Source: Microbacterium oryzae
Lineage (GTDB): Bacteria > Actinomycetota > Actinomycetes > Actinomycetales > Microbacteriaceae
Direction of reading: 5' to 3'
NCBI RefSeq assembly: GCF_009735645.1
Contig: NZ_CP032550.1
Span: 1,550,001 to 1,614,000 of the forward strand
Length of the DNA stretch: 64,000 nucleotides
Below, piece after piece: positions 24,622-31,705 of this stretch; position 1 is the stretch's first letter; each line of letters starts with the position of its first letter. The position numbers and the translations under genes were made by a program. Under the pieces are notes generated by a model. The model saw nothing but the letters and a program-made list of their open reading frames with translations, was not told where the DNA came from and searched no databases.

Positions 24622-26100
24622 TCAGACCTTGTAGCCGTGCTGGCGACGCAGGAGGCGGAAGATCATCGCGACGGTCTGGATCACGGTGACGATGCCGACG
24701 ATCGGCCACCCCACCCAGAGGATCGACGACTGCACGACCGGGCCGAGCATGAGCCAGATCACGGTGACCGCGGCGACCACGACGACGAGGAGGATGAGCG
24801 GCATCCAGTGCGAGCTTCCGCCGCCCTTCTCCGCGCGAGCCTGCATCGCCCAGTTGTCGACCTTGCGGCGCGAGAGGAAGCGCGACCAGGAGCGGACGAA
24901 GTGACTCATCCGCACCCACATGAAGATCTCCGCGGGGAAGATCAGCGCGGCGAACAGCACGTCGCGCTTGGTGCGCGTCGCGAGGGTCATCGCGATGCGG
25001 ACGTTCAGCAGCGTCGCGACGAGCGGCGTGATGAGCCACACCGGCGAGAAGACGAACGCACCGATGGAGAGCGAGCCGGCGAGCAGCACGACGAACGCGA
25101 AGCGCACGAACAGGTTCGTGAGCATGTCGAAGTTCTCGAGCCACCGCAGACGCAGGTTCGGGTGGAAGGGCTGGCCCTTGGTGTCGCCGCGCTGGCCGGG
25201 CCACATGAGCTCGATGGCGCCGTACGTCCACTTGACCTGCTGCGCGTCGTAGCCGCGGAGCGTGGTCATGCCGCCGACATCGGCGCGGGCGAAGGGGCTG
25301 ATCTTCGTGAGGTACCCGGCGCTCTTGATCTGCAGCGAGAGAAGCGAGTCCTCGACCTCGCTGTCCTTCACCCACGGGGTGCGCTGGTGGTTGCTCTTCA
25401 TGACGTCGCGCAGGGCCGCGGTGGAGAAGATCGAGAACTGCCCGCCGAGCACGGCCATGTTGCGGCCGCGCAGGAGGTTCTGCATGTTGAACGCCGCGAA
25501 CTGCGTGCGCTGTCCGGCGATGAGGAACTTCGGGATGATGCCCTTGATCGGGCGGTCGTCGATCGAGTACACCGCGGAGATGCCGCCGATGCGCGAGTCG
25601 GAGACCGCCTCGTTCTCGAGGTGCTCGACCGCCTGGCGGTCGGCGACCGTGTCGCCATCCACACCGAGGAGGTAGTCGTAGCCCTCCACGAGCGAGTAGC
25701 CGTAGTTCAGCGCGCCGACCTTCTTGTCGGGGTTCTTGCCGATGTCGTGGACGAACACCTCGGTGAACTGGTCGCCGAGCTCGGTGGTGATCTCGTGGGC
25801 GCCGGCGTACTCCGAAGCGATGCGCACGGTGCCGTCCGAGGAGTTGTTGACGACGACGTGGATGACATCCGGCACGCGGGTCTGAGCGAGGAGCGCCTGG
25901 ATCACATCGGCTATCGACTCCTCCTCGTTGTATGCGGGGATGATGCAGCCGATGGTCGAGCGGTGACCCGGGACATCCTCCAGCACGGAGGCGAAGTCGT
26001 CGGCGAATCCGACCGGCTCCATCTCGGCCGACGATGCGCTGGCCGGCTCCATCTCGGCCGACGGCGCGAGGGGGACGATGGTGGTGTCCTGGGTGGTCAC
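24622..26100 (-). CDS. processive membrane glycosyltransferase, family 2 (cellulose/hyaluronan synthase-like)
   Basis: A 492-residue inverting glycosyltransferase. It begins with a cytoplasmic leader containing the duplicated SAEMEP. The GT-A domain (about 48-330) shows IIPAYNEEES, the nucleotide-metal motif GVDGDT (Asp148, Asp150), the acceptor EVEDS motif and a QxxKW variant (QQVKW) of the QxxRW signature of processive synthases. Four to five membrane segments follow (about 340-480). Such enzymes polymerise and often export a beta-linked glycan such as cellulose or hyaluronan; the product here is unknown. It converges on the kinase-GH6-regulator cluster. Confidence 0.85.
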   Translation of the reverse strand: MTTQDTTIVPLAPSAEMEPASASSAEMEPVGFADDFASVLEDVPGHRSTIGCIIPAYNEEESIADVIQALLAQTRVPDVIHVVVNNSSDGTVRIASEYAGAHEITTELGDQFTEVFVHDIGKNPDKKVGALNYGYSLVEGYDYLLGVDGDTVADRQAVEHLENEAVSDSRIGGISAVYSIDDRPIKGIIPKFLIAGQRTQFAAFNMQNLLRGRNMAVLGGQFSIFSTAALRDVMKSNHQRTPWVKDSEVEDSLLSLQIKSAGYLTKISPFARADVGGMTTLRGYDAQQVKWTYGAIELMWPGQRGDTKGQPFHPNLRLRWLENFDMLTNLFVRFAFVVLLAGSLSIGAFVFSPVWLITPLVATLLNVRIAMTLATRTKRDVLFAALIFPAEIFMWVRMSHFVRSWSRFLSRRKVDNWAMQARAEKGGGSSHWMPLILLVVVVAAVTVIWLMLGPVVQSSILWVGWPIVGIVTVIQTVAMIFRLLRRQHGYKV

Positions 26101-26206
26101 GGTGGTTCCTGTCTTCGGGGTGCTTCGTTGAGACGAGTATTCCGGGCGGACCGCGAGGAACGGTGGGGTTTTGCCCCGACGAACCTCAAGATCAGCGCAA
26201 GGAAAA

Positions 26207-26896
26207 TCAGCTCTGGGCGGCGAAGATCGCGATCGGGAGCGTCTGGTGGATCGTCTGCTCGGAGAACGAGCCGTCGCTGTTCGGCGAGCCCTCGGCCGAC
26301 AGGGTCAGCGCGAAGTCCAGCGTGATGCCGGTGGTGCCATCCGGAAGCTGCGAGATCGTGCTCTCGGGAACGAGCAGCCCACCCTGGAAGCTGTTGAGCA
26401 GCAGACCGCGGTCGGTGCTCATGGCGTCGCTCGGCACGAGCGTGCGCGGGTCGGTGGTGAAGTTGACCGGGCCGGGCGTCTGCGCGGGGCTGAGCGTCGA
26501 GGTGACGGCGAGCTGCGAGAGGTACACGCGGCGCTTCTGGTCGAGCGTGGCCTTCTCTGCCACGCGGTAGTCGGCGACGTTGATGGCGTAGCCGAACGTC
26601 TTGTCGCCCGTCGTCGTCCACTCCTGGGTGCGCTTGGGGCTCTCGGCCCACACGTCGATGGTGACCTCGAGGTCGTCCGCGACGTCCGTCGTGAGCGACA
26701 CCGAGCCATCCTGCGAGAGGACCGACTCGAACGCGGCCGCGTCGTCGGTGCCGGCGGCGCTCGTGGACGACGCGTCGGGCGTGCGCTCCACGATCGGCTG
26801 GGCCATCGCGGCGATCTGGCTGCAGCCGGCGGTCGCGATCAGCGAGGCGGCGAGGATGGCCGTGGCGGCCGTCGCGCGGATGGTGCGTGTGAGCAT
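26207..26896 (-). CDS. lipoprotein A (paralogue of the gene at 27532-28155)
   Basis: A 229-residue secreted lipoprotein. The signal peptide is followed by a lipobox ending in ATAGC, so the mature protein would carry a lipid on Cys24 or so. The rest looks like a beta-rich domain with VPDGTTGITLDF-type segments. No known family is recognised. The ATG at 26896 is chosen because AGGAG lies at proper distance and the signal peptide starts there; the earlier start at 26953 lies within a large hairpin. It is 106 bp upstream of the GT2 and may be co-transcribed with it. A paralogue lies 0.6 kb upstream. Confidence 0.72.
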   Translation of the reverse strand: MLTRTIRATAATAILAASLIATAGCSQIAAMAQPIVERTPDASSTSAAGTDDAAAFESVLSQDGSVSLTTDVADDLEVTIDVWAESPKRTQEWTTTGDKTFGYAINVADYRVAEKATLDQKRRVYLSQLAVTSTLSPAQTPGPVNFTTDPRTLVPSDAMSTDRGLLLNSFQGGLLVPESTISQLPDGTTGITLDFALTLSAEGSPNSDGSFSEQTIHQTLPIAIFAAQS

Positions 26897-26918
26897 GACT
26901 GTTTCTCCTGGAAGTCCA

Positions 26919-26956
26919 TGGGCGCTCGTGCGCACCTTGGCCGAGGTGCGCACGAG
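26919..26956. promoter_or_regulatory. large hairpin/dyad just upstream of lipoprotein A
   Basis: CGCTCGTGCGCACCT and AGGTGCGCACGAGCG form a perfect stem of at least 15 bp with a short loop, 22 bp before the lipoprotein start codon. It could be an operator or a leader-RNA structure; there is no U-run for termination. Confidence 0.55.
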
Positions 26957-27194
26957 CGCAGTGGTGCCGTCGCACGAGCTCGGGTGCTGCGCGAGGGCTG
27001 GTCGCGTATTCGGGTTACGCGGGGCCGCCTCCCCAGAAGACGACCTGCTCAGATAATCACGCCGGATGGCCCGAATCCGGCCTCTCCGGGATTCCCTGCG
27101 TCAGTCTTGCGCTTGCCTTGAGGTTGGAGGCCGGTTGGGGTCGGCGGCTTGGTGCGCGCTTGGTGGGGGCTTGAGGTTCGGGACTCGCGGCCCT

Positions 27195-27262
27195 GCGGTT
27201 CGCCCGTGCGGGCGACACGGAATGGGGGCTGATTGCGGCTCGCCAGTGCGGGCGACGCGGCG
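27195..27262. repeat. two partial direct copies of the GTTCGCCAGTGCGGGCGACA arm
   Basis: GTTCGCCCGTGCGGGCGACA (near 27196) and CTCGCCAGTGCGGGCGACG (near 27239) are in the same orientation, so no hairpin forms, unlike other copies. They lie in the 635-bp gap between the two lipoprotein genes. Confidence 0.65.
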
Positions 27263-27292
27263 GCGGCCGAGCGCGGCCATCCGTCGTGTCAG

Positions 27293-27520
27293 ATTTCGGA
27301 TGGCCGGGGCGGGTGTGCGCGTGTCGGCCACAGGAGGCGACTCCCGCACCACCGGCCCGAAATCAGAGACGCGACCCGGGCCATCCGTCGTGTCGGATTT
27401 CGGATGGCCGGGGCTGGTGTGCGCGTGTCCGCCACACGGGGCTACTCCTGCACCGGCGGTCCGAAATCAGGGACGGAAGCCGGGCCATCCGCCGTGTCGA
27501 ATCCCAGATGGCCGGGGCTG
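27293..27520. repeat. 104-bp tandem palindromic repeat array (third unit partial)
   Basis: ATTTCGGATGGCC or a variant begins at 27293, 27397 and 27501, exactly 104 bp apart. Units are related to the 114-bp array at 7773-8083 (same ATTTCGGATGGCCGGGGC start, GTGCGCGTGTCSGCCACA middle and CCGAAAT end) but are ten bases shorter. It ends 12 bp before the stop of the next lipoprotein gene. Confidence 0.9.
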
Positions 27521-27531
27521 GCGCGGCCGGG

Positions 27532-28155
27532 TCAGCCGGCGATGGCGACGGTGAGGCTGTCGGTCGCCGTCTGCTTCGCGTACTCGTCGGATGTCGGGGT
27601 CGTCTGCACGAGGAACTCGTACCGGATCTGCAGCGTGACCGAGCGGGTGCCATCCGGCACGGCGCCGATCGTGAACGTCTGCGAGTAGCTGTAGGGCGAG
27701 AGCACGAGGTATCCGTGCGGCTCGGTGGAGGCGTCCTCCTGCACGGGGAGCGCCTCGCCGCCATCCGGCACGACGGTGACGCTCGCGCGCTGCAGGTACA
27801 CACCCTGCCCGTCGTTCGGCGTGATGGTCGTCGAGAGGGAGAGGCTCAGGGGCTTGGCGGCCGCGGCGGTCCACTGATCGAGCGCGAGGTCGGACCAGTA
27901 CGTGACGTCGGCCACGACCGCGCCGGCGTCGAGCTGCCGCTTGGCGCTGCCGGTCTCGAGGTCGTTGACGACGGGCTCCGGGGTCTCGGTCGGCGCGGGA
28001 GCTTCTGCACCGTCGCCGTAGGAGCGCTGGGATGCGGTCGGCGTCGGGCTGGGGGTGGTCGCGTCGACCCAGGGCGCGGCCCCGTTGCATCCCGTGAGCG
28101 CTGCGGCGAGCGCGCCGAGGGTCAGAGCGAACGTGGCCCTCTTCATGGCGCGCAT
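27532..28155 (-). CDS. lipoprotein B (paralogue of the gene at 26207-26896)
   Basis: A 207-residue lipoprotein with signal peptide and a lipobox ending in ALTGC, then a Pro/Thr-rich linker (about 20-55) and a beta-rich domain. The C-terminal half parallels lipoprotein A: TIGAVPDGTRSVTLQIRYEF against TISQLPDGTTGITLDFALTL, and both end in a TLPIAIFA or SLTVAIAG-type strand. Start is set at 28155 since AAGGGG lies six bases upstream; other ATGs are at 28161 and 28146. Function unknown. It follows truA on the same strand by 85 bp. Confidence 0.7.
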   Translation of the reverse strand: MRAMKRATFALTLGALAAALTGCNGAAPWVDATTPSPTPTASQRSYGDGAEAPAPTETPEPVVNDLETGSAKRQLDAGAVVADVTYWSDLALDQWTAAAAKPLSLSLSTTITPNDGQGVYLQRASVTVVPDGGEALPVQEDASTEPHGYLVLSPYSYSQTFTIGAVPDGTRSVTLQIRYEFLVQTTPTSDEYAKQTATDSLTVAIAG

Positions 28156-28240
28156 CGGCATCCCCTTCGTCTCAGCCAGGATACCGGTGTGGACACCGGC
28201 GGCTCCGGGCCTGCTCCCAGGGGCGCGAGCGCGGGGCGGG

Positions 28241-29104
28241 TCAGCCGCCCACCTCGTCGGCATCGCGGCGCTTGCGGGTCTGCTCGGCGCGCTGGCCGAG
28301 CAGCTCGTCCGCCGGGTACCCCACCTCGGTCAGCGTGAGGCCCCGCGCGGCGAGCACCTTGAACTCGCTCGTGCGCTCGAGGTTGTCGCGGATGATCCGA
28401 AGATGCTCACCCGTGAGCTTCCCCTCCCCCACCGCCACGCACGCGCCGACGAGCGCGCGCACCATGGAGTGGCAGAACGCATCGGCGCGGACGTTCGCGA
28501 CGAGCACGCCGTCGGCATCCCGACGCCAGTCGAACTCGAGCAGGGTGCGGATGGTCGTGGATTCGGGACGAGGCTTGCAGTAGGCCGCGAAATCCCACAG
28601 CCCGACGAGGCCGCGGGCGGCCTCATCCATCGCGGCGACATCGAGATCCGCGCGGACGGTCGTGGTGCGGTGCCGCTCCATCGGGTCGTACCCGACGACC
28701 TGATCCGCGATGCGGTACGAGTACCGACGCCAGGTCGCCGAAAAGCGTGCATCGAACCCCTCGGGCGCAGTCGAGGCGCGCGTGACGAAGACGTCGGGGT
28801 ACTGCCCGAGCACCCCGGCCATCCGCTTCGCCACGGGCTCGATCGGGTCGGCCGCTTCGGGGGCGTTGCGGCGCCGGACCGTGAGGCGCTCCCACTGCTC
28901 GTCGTCGACGTCGACGTGCGCGACCTGGCCGCTCGCATGCACGCCGGCGTCGGTGCGTCCGGCGACGACGAGCTGCACGGGCGATCCCGCGATGCGGCCG
29001 AGCGCTCCCTCGAGGGTGCCCTGCACCGTGCGGAGCGCGGGCTGGCGGGCCCATCCGCGGAAGTGCGTGCCGTCGTAGGCGATGTCGAGGCGGATACGAC
29101 GCAT
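28241..29104 (-). CDS. truA: tRNA pseudouridine synthase A
   Basis: Isomerises uridines 38-40 in the anticodon stem of many tRNAs. The 287-residue protein starts MRRIRLDIAYDGTHFRGWA and has the catalytic aspartate in GRTDAGVHASGQ, the tyrosine-containing WRRYSYRI segment and FCHSMVRALVGACVAVGEG near the end. TruA commonly follows rplQ in actinobacteria, but here it lies 5 kb away, behind mtnN, with a 9-bp gap to that gene, suggesting it is transcribed with luxS and mtnN. Confidence 0.95.
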   Translation of the reverse strand: MRRIRLDIAYDGTHFRGWARQPALRTVQGTLEGALGRIAGSPVQLVVAGRTDAGVHASGQVAHVDVDDEQWERLTVRRRNAPEAADPIEPVAKRMAGVLGQYPDVFVTRASTAPEGFDARFSATWRRYSYRIADQVVGYDPMERHRTTTVRADLDVAAMDEAARGLVGLWDFAAYCKPRPESTTIRTLLEFDWRRDADGVLVANVRADAFCHSMVRALVGACVAVGEGKLTGEHLRIIRDNLERTSEFKVLAARGLTLTEVGYPADELLGQRAEQTRKRRDADEVGG

Positions 29105-29113
29105 CGCCGGCCC

Positions 29114-29803
29114 CTACAGCTGCGCGAGCGCCGCGAGCACGACCTGCGCGGAACGCTCGGCGGCGTCGTCGATGTGGGTCTCGAACTCCGTGCCGTCCGG
29201 CGCGCACAGGTCGCTGATCGCACGGAGCGATGCGAACCGCAGACCGAGGTTGAAGGCCGTCTGCGCGAGGGCTGCGGTCTCCATGTCGACGGCGAGGATG
29301 GCCGGGAACACCTCCCGCAGGCGGTGCGCGATGTCGACGGTGACGAACTTCTCACCGGAGCCGATCGCGCCCTCGCGGCCACGGCCATCCGCCAGCGCCG
29401 CCGTGATGAGCGCGGCGTGCGCGAACGGGTCGGGCGCGTAGCTCGGCGGCATGCCGGGCACCTGGCCGGGAACGTAGCCGAAGGCCTGCGCGTCGGCGTC
29501 GACGTTGATGTACTGCGTGCCGACGACGATGTCGCCGACCTGCACGCCGGGGCCGAGGCCTCCCGCGGATCCGGCGGAGATGAGGAGGATGTCGTCGCCG
29601 TAGCGATGCGCGGACCCGACGGCCGCGACGGCGGCATTCACCATGCCGATGCCCGAGCGGACGAGCACGAACGTGCGCCCGCCGACGACGACACCGCGGT
29701 GGATGGCCCGGCCGATCTGCACGGGTTCGGAGACTTCCGAGGCGGCATCGAGGAAGGGCTGGGCCTCCTCGTCCATGGCGACCTGGACGACGACGTGGCT
29801 CAT
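29114..29803 (-). CDS. mtnN: 5'-methylthioadenosine/S-adenosylhomocysteine nucleosidase
   Basis: Hydrolyses S-adenosylhomocysteine to S-ribosylhomocysteine and adenine (and methylthioadenosine likewise), the step before LuxS. The 229-residue protein shows the PNP/UDP phosphorylase fold: MDEEAQPFL near the N-terminus, GSAGGL, the [10 protein letters not shown] segment with the ribose-binding glutamate, and the catalytic Asp in ISDLCAPDG. The ATG at 29803 overlaps the luxS stop by four bases (ATGA), so the two are translationally coupled; the frame's earlier starts lie inside luxS. Confidence 0.92.
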   Translation of the reverse strand: MSHVVVQVAMDEEAQPFLDAASEVSEPVQIGRAIHRGVVVGGRTFVLVRSGIGMVNAAVAAVGSAHRYGDDILLISAGSAGGLGPGVQVGDIVVGTQYINVDADAQAFGYVPGQVPGMPPSYAPDPFAHAALITAALADGRGREGAIGSGEKFVTVDIAHRLREVFPAILAVDMETAALAQTAFNLGLRFASLRAISDLCAPDGTEFETHIDDAAERSAQVVLAALAQL

Positions 29804-30276
29804 GCCGCGTACACCGTGCTCCACTGGTCGCGCTCGGCGAGGAACGCGCGGACGGCGGACTGGGCGCCCTCGAGGGTGTGGTTCGCACCCCATCCGCACT
29901 GCGTCTCGTTCGCGGCAGGGACCTCGGTGGCGTCGAGGATGTCGGTGAGGGTCGCCTCGATGAGCGCGAGGACCTCGTCGTATGCGGGCTCGCCCTGCAG
30001 GATGAGGTAGAAGCCGGTCTGGCACCCCATGGGCGAGAAGTCGATGACGCGGTCGGAGTGGTTGCGGCTCTTCTCGGCGAACAGGTGCTCGATCGAGTGC
30101 ACGGTCGGCATCTCGAGGTGCGCGCGGTTCGGCTGCGCGAAGCGGACGTCGTACTTCACGATGACGTCGCCCGCGGGGAGCTGCTTCCGGTTGGCGAGGC
30201 GCACATACGGCGCGGAGACGATGCGGTGGTCGAGGTTGAACGACTCGACGTTCATGCGGGGCGCTTCAGTCACCAT
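29800..30276 (-). CDS. luxS: S-ribosylhomocysteine lyase LuxS
   Basis: Splits S-ribosylhomocysteine into homocysteine and DPD, the precursor of autoinducer-2, completing the activated methyl cycle. The 158-residue protein has the metal ligands His60 and His64 in HSIEH and Cys127 in TQCGWG, the catalytic Cys85 in MGCQTGFY, and FNLDHRIV near the start. Start choices are ATG 30276, GTG 30273 or ATG 30255. TATCCT six bases before the GTG suggests a leaderless mRNA starting there. mtnN follows with an ATGA overlap, a complete two-gene detoxification/AI-2 unit. Confidence 0.95.
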   Translation of the reverse strand: MVTEAPRMNVESFNLDHRIVSAPYVRLANRKQLPAGDVIVKYDVRFAQPNRAHLEMPTVHSIEHLFAEKSRNHSDRVIDFSPMGCQTGFYLILQGEPAYDEVLALIEATLTDILDATEVPAANETQCGWGANHTLEGAQSAVRAFLAERDQWSTVYAA

Positions 30277-30380
30277 CCGAGGATACGCGGGGTGCGGTTG
30301 GCGGGCGGTGGGTGCGGGGGGTCTTGCGGGGCGGGGGCCTGTAGGGGCGGGGGTCTGTAAGGGCGGGGGCCCTTGATGCG

Positions 30381-30440
30381 GTTCGCCAGTGCGGGCGACA
30401 CGGCTCGCGGCTCGGAACCGTGTCGCCCGCACTGGCGAAC
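30381..30440. repeat. GTTCGCCAGTGCGGGCGACA-family inverted repeat with perfect 23-bp arms
   Basis: Arms 30381-30403 and 30418-30440 are perfect reverse complements, with a 14-base loop. It begins ten bases after the stop codon of the excalibur-domain gene (minus strand) and could act as its terminator or mRNA 3' stabiliser. Confidence 0.92.
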
Positions 30441-30449
30441 GTGGGGAGG

Positions 30450-31079
30450 TTACTCGCAGCCGACGCCGTCGCCGTCGCGGTCGAGGTGGCTGCCGTAGCC
30501 CGGGTCGCCCACGCGCACGGGTGCGGCGCCCGCGTTGCGCGCCTCGGTGCAGTTCTTGTAGTACGCGCTCGGCTGCGCGGGCTCGGCGACCGGCGGCGCG
30601 GCCTGCTCCGGAGCGGCGGCCTCGGGAGCGGGAGCCGCGGCGACCGGCTGCGAGGCGAGCTCGTCGTACTCCGCCGTCTTCGCGTCGAGCGCGGCGGTCT
30701 TCGCGTCGAGCTCGCTGGTGAGGTCGGCGGTCTGGCCCTCGAGCTCGCTCACCTGCGCGGTGAGGTCGGCGGTCGAGTCCTCGGCCTTGGCCAGCGCGGC
30801 GACGGTGTCGGCGTGCTCGGCGTCGAGGGCGTCGTACTCGTCCTGGATGGATTCAAGCGCGCCCAGACGCTCGTCCATCGCGGCCTTGGTCTGATCGAGC
30901 TCGGCGACCTGCGCCGTGAGCTCGGAGTTCTCGGACGAGCTGCCCGCGGTGCCGAAGCCGGCCCCGAGGATGAGGCCTGCGATGGCGGTGACCGTCGGAA
31001 CGAGGAACTTCTTGAGATTGCGCTTCTTCTTCGCAGGAGGTGCTGCGGGCGCGCTGAAGTCGAAGGTGGGTGCGGACAT
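30450..31079 (-). CDS. membrane-anchored coiled-coil protein with excalibur calcium-binding domain
   Basis: A 209-residue surface protein: basic cytoplasmic N-terminus, one membrane segment (about 27-46), a coiled coil with [21 protein letters not shown] heptads (about 50-140), a Pro/Ala/Glu spacer (about 145-168) and a C-terminal excalibur domain (about 170-209) that starts [12 protein letters not shown] and ends [10 protein letters not shown]. The two cysteines and the DxDxDG loop are the hallmarks of this extracellular calcium-binding motif. Role unknown; such domains sit on surface proteins and nucleases. Transcribed alone, with palindromic repeats on both sides. Confidence 0.85.
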   Translation of the reverse strand: MSAPTFDFSAPAAPPAKKKRNLKKFLVPTVTAIAGLILGAGFGTAGSSSENSELTAQVAELDQTKAAMDERLGALESIQDEYDALDAEHADTVAALAKAEDSTADLTAQVSELEGQTADLTSELDAKTAALDAKTAEYDELASQPVAAAPAPEAAAPEQAAPPVAEPAQPSAYYKNCTEARNAGAAPVRVGDPGYGSHLDRDGDGVGCE

Positions 31080-31246
31080 GGGTGACTCCGTCAGGGATCG
31101 AGCGAAGGCCGCCGGGGGGAGCGGCCGGAAGATTGCGTCCGGAAACGGTCCGGTCGCATTCCTTTGAAAATATCGCGATACCGTTAGAGGGCGCTACAGG
31201 CAGGAATGCCATCCTCGGCTCCGTCCGAGAGGTACCGAGGAAGCGC

Positions 31247-31301
31247 TCGCCAGTGCGGACGACACGTTTCGGGGGCGTTAGTCGTGTCGGCCGCACTGGT
31301 G
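31247..31301. repeat. GTTCGCCAGTGCGGGCGACA-family inverted repeat, diverged copy
   Basis: Arms TCGCCAGTGCGGACGACAC (31247-31265) and GTGTCGGCCGCACTGGTGA (31283-31301) pair imperfectly. It lies 170 bp upstream of the excalibur gene start, just before the 73-bp array B. Confidence 0.8.
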
Positions 31302-31332
31302 AATCCCCGGACCCGCTCAAAACGCGAGAACC

Positions 31333-31690
31333 GCACCACGGAGCGGACCGGCCCCGCACTCGGTGGTGCCGAACCCGCGGAATAACCCAGCTATCCGCGA
31401 CAAGGGCACCACCGAATCGGATGGTCGCGGCTTCGATGGTGCCTAACTCGCGGATACGCGCTTCAGAACGCGAGAACGGCACCACCGAGCGGACGAGCGC
31501 CGCACTCGGTGGTGCCAAACTCGCGGAATGGCCCCGCTATCCGCGACAAGGGCACCACCGAATCGGACGGCCCTGGCTTCGGTGGCGCCGAACTCGCGGA
31601 TACGCGCTTCAGAACGCAAGAACCGCACCACCGAACGGACCGGCCCCACACTCAGTGGTGCCGAACTCGCGGAATCGCGCCCCGGCCATC
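31333..31690. repeat. 73-bp tandem palindromic repeat array B (5 units)
   Basis: GCACCAC starts at 31333, 31406, 31479, 31552 and 31625, again exactly 73 bp apart. Units 1, 3 and 5 resemble each other (GAGCGGAC loop, CACTCGGTGGTGCC), while units 2 and 4 are of another type (GAATCGGA loop, GATACGCGCTTCAGAACGC linker), so the array has a 146-bp higher-order period. The same stem sequences as array A are conserved, with different loops. It separates the excalibur gene from sulP and lies 16 bases after the sulP stop. Confidence 0.92.
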
Positions 31691-31705
31691 CGCCGGCGCC
31701 CCGCG

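Noticed and set aside
26101..26206. Terminator between lipoprotein A and the GT2
   Set aside because: Only a 4-bp GGGG/CCCC stem is present, too weak to call; co-transcription remains possible.
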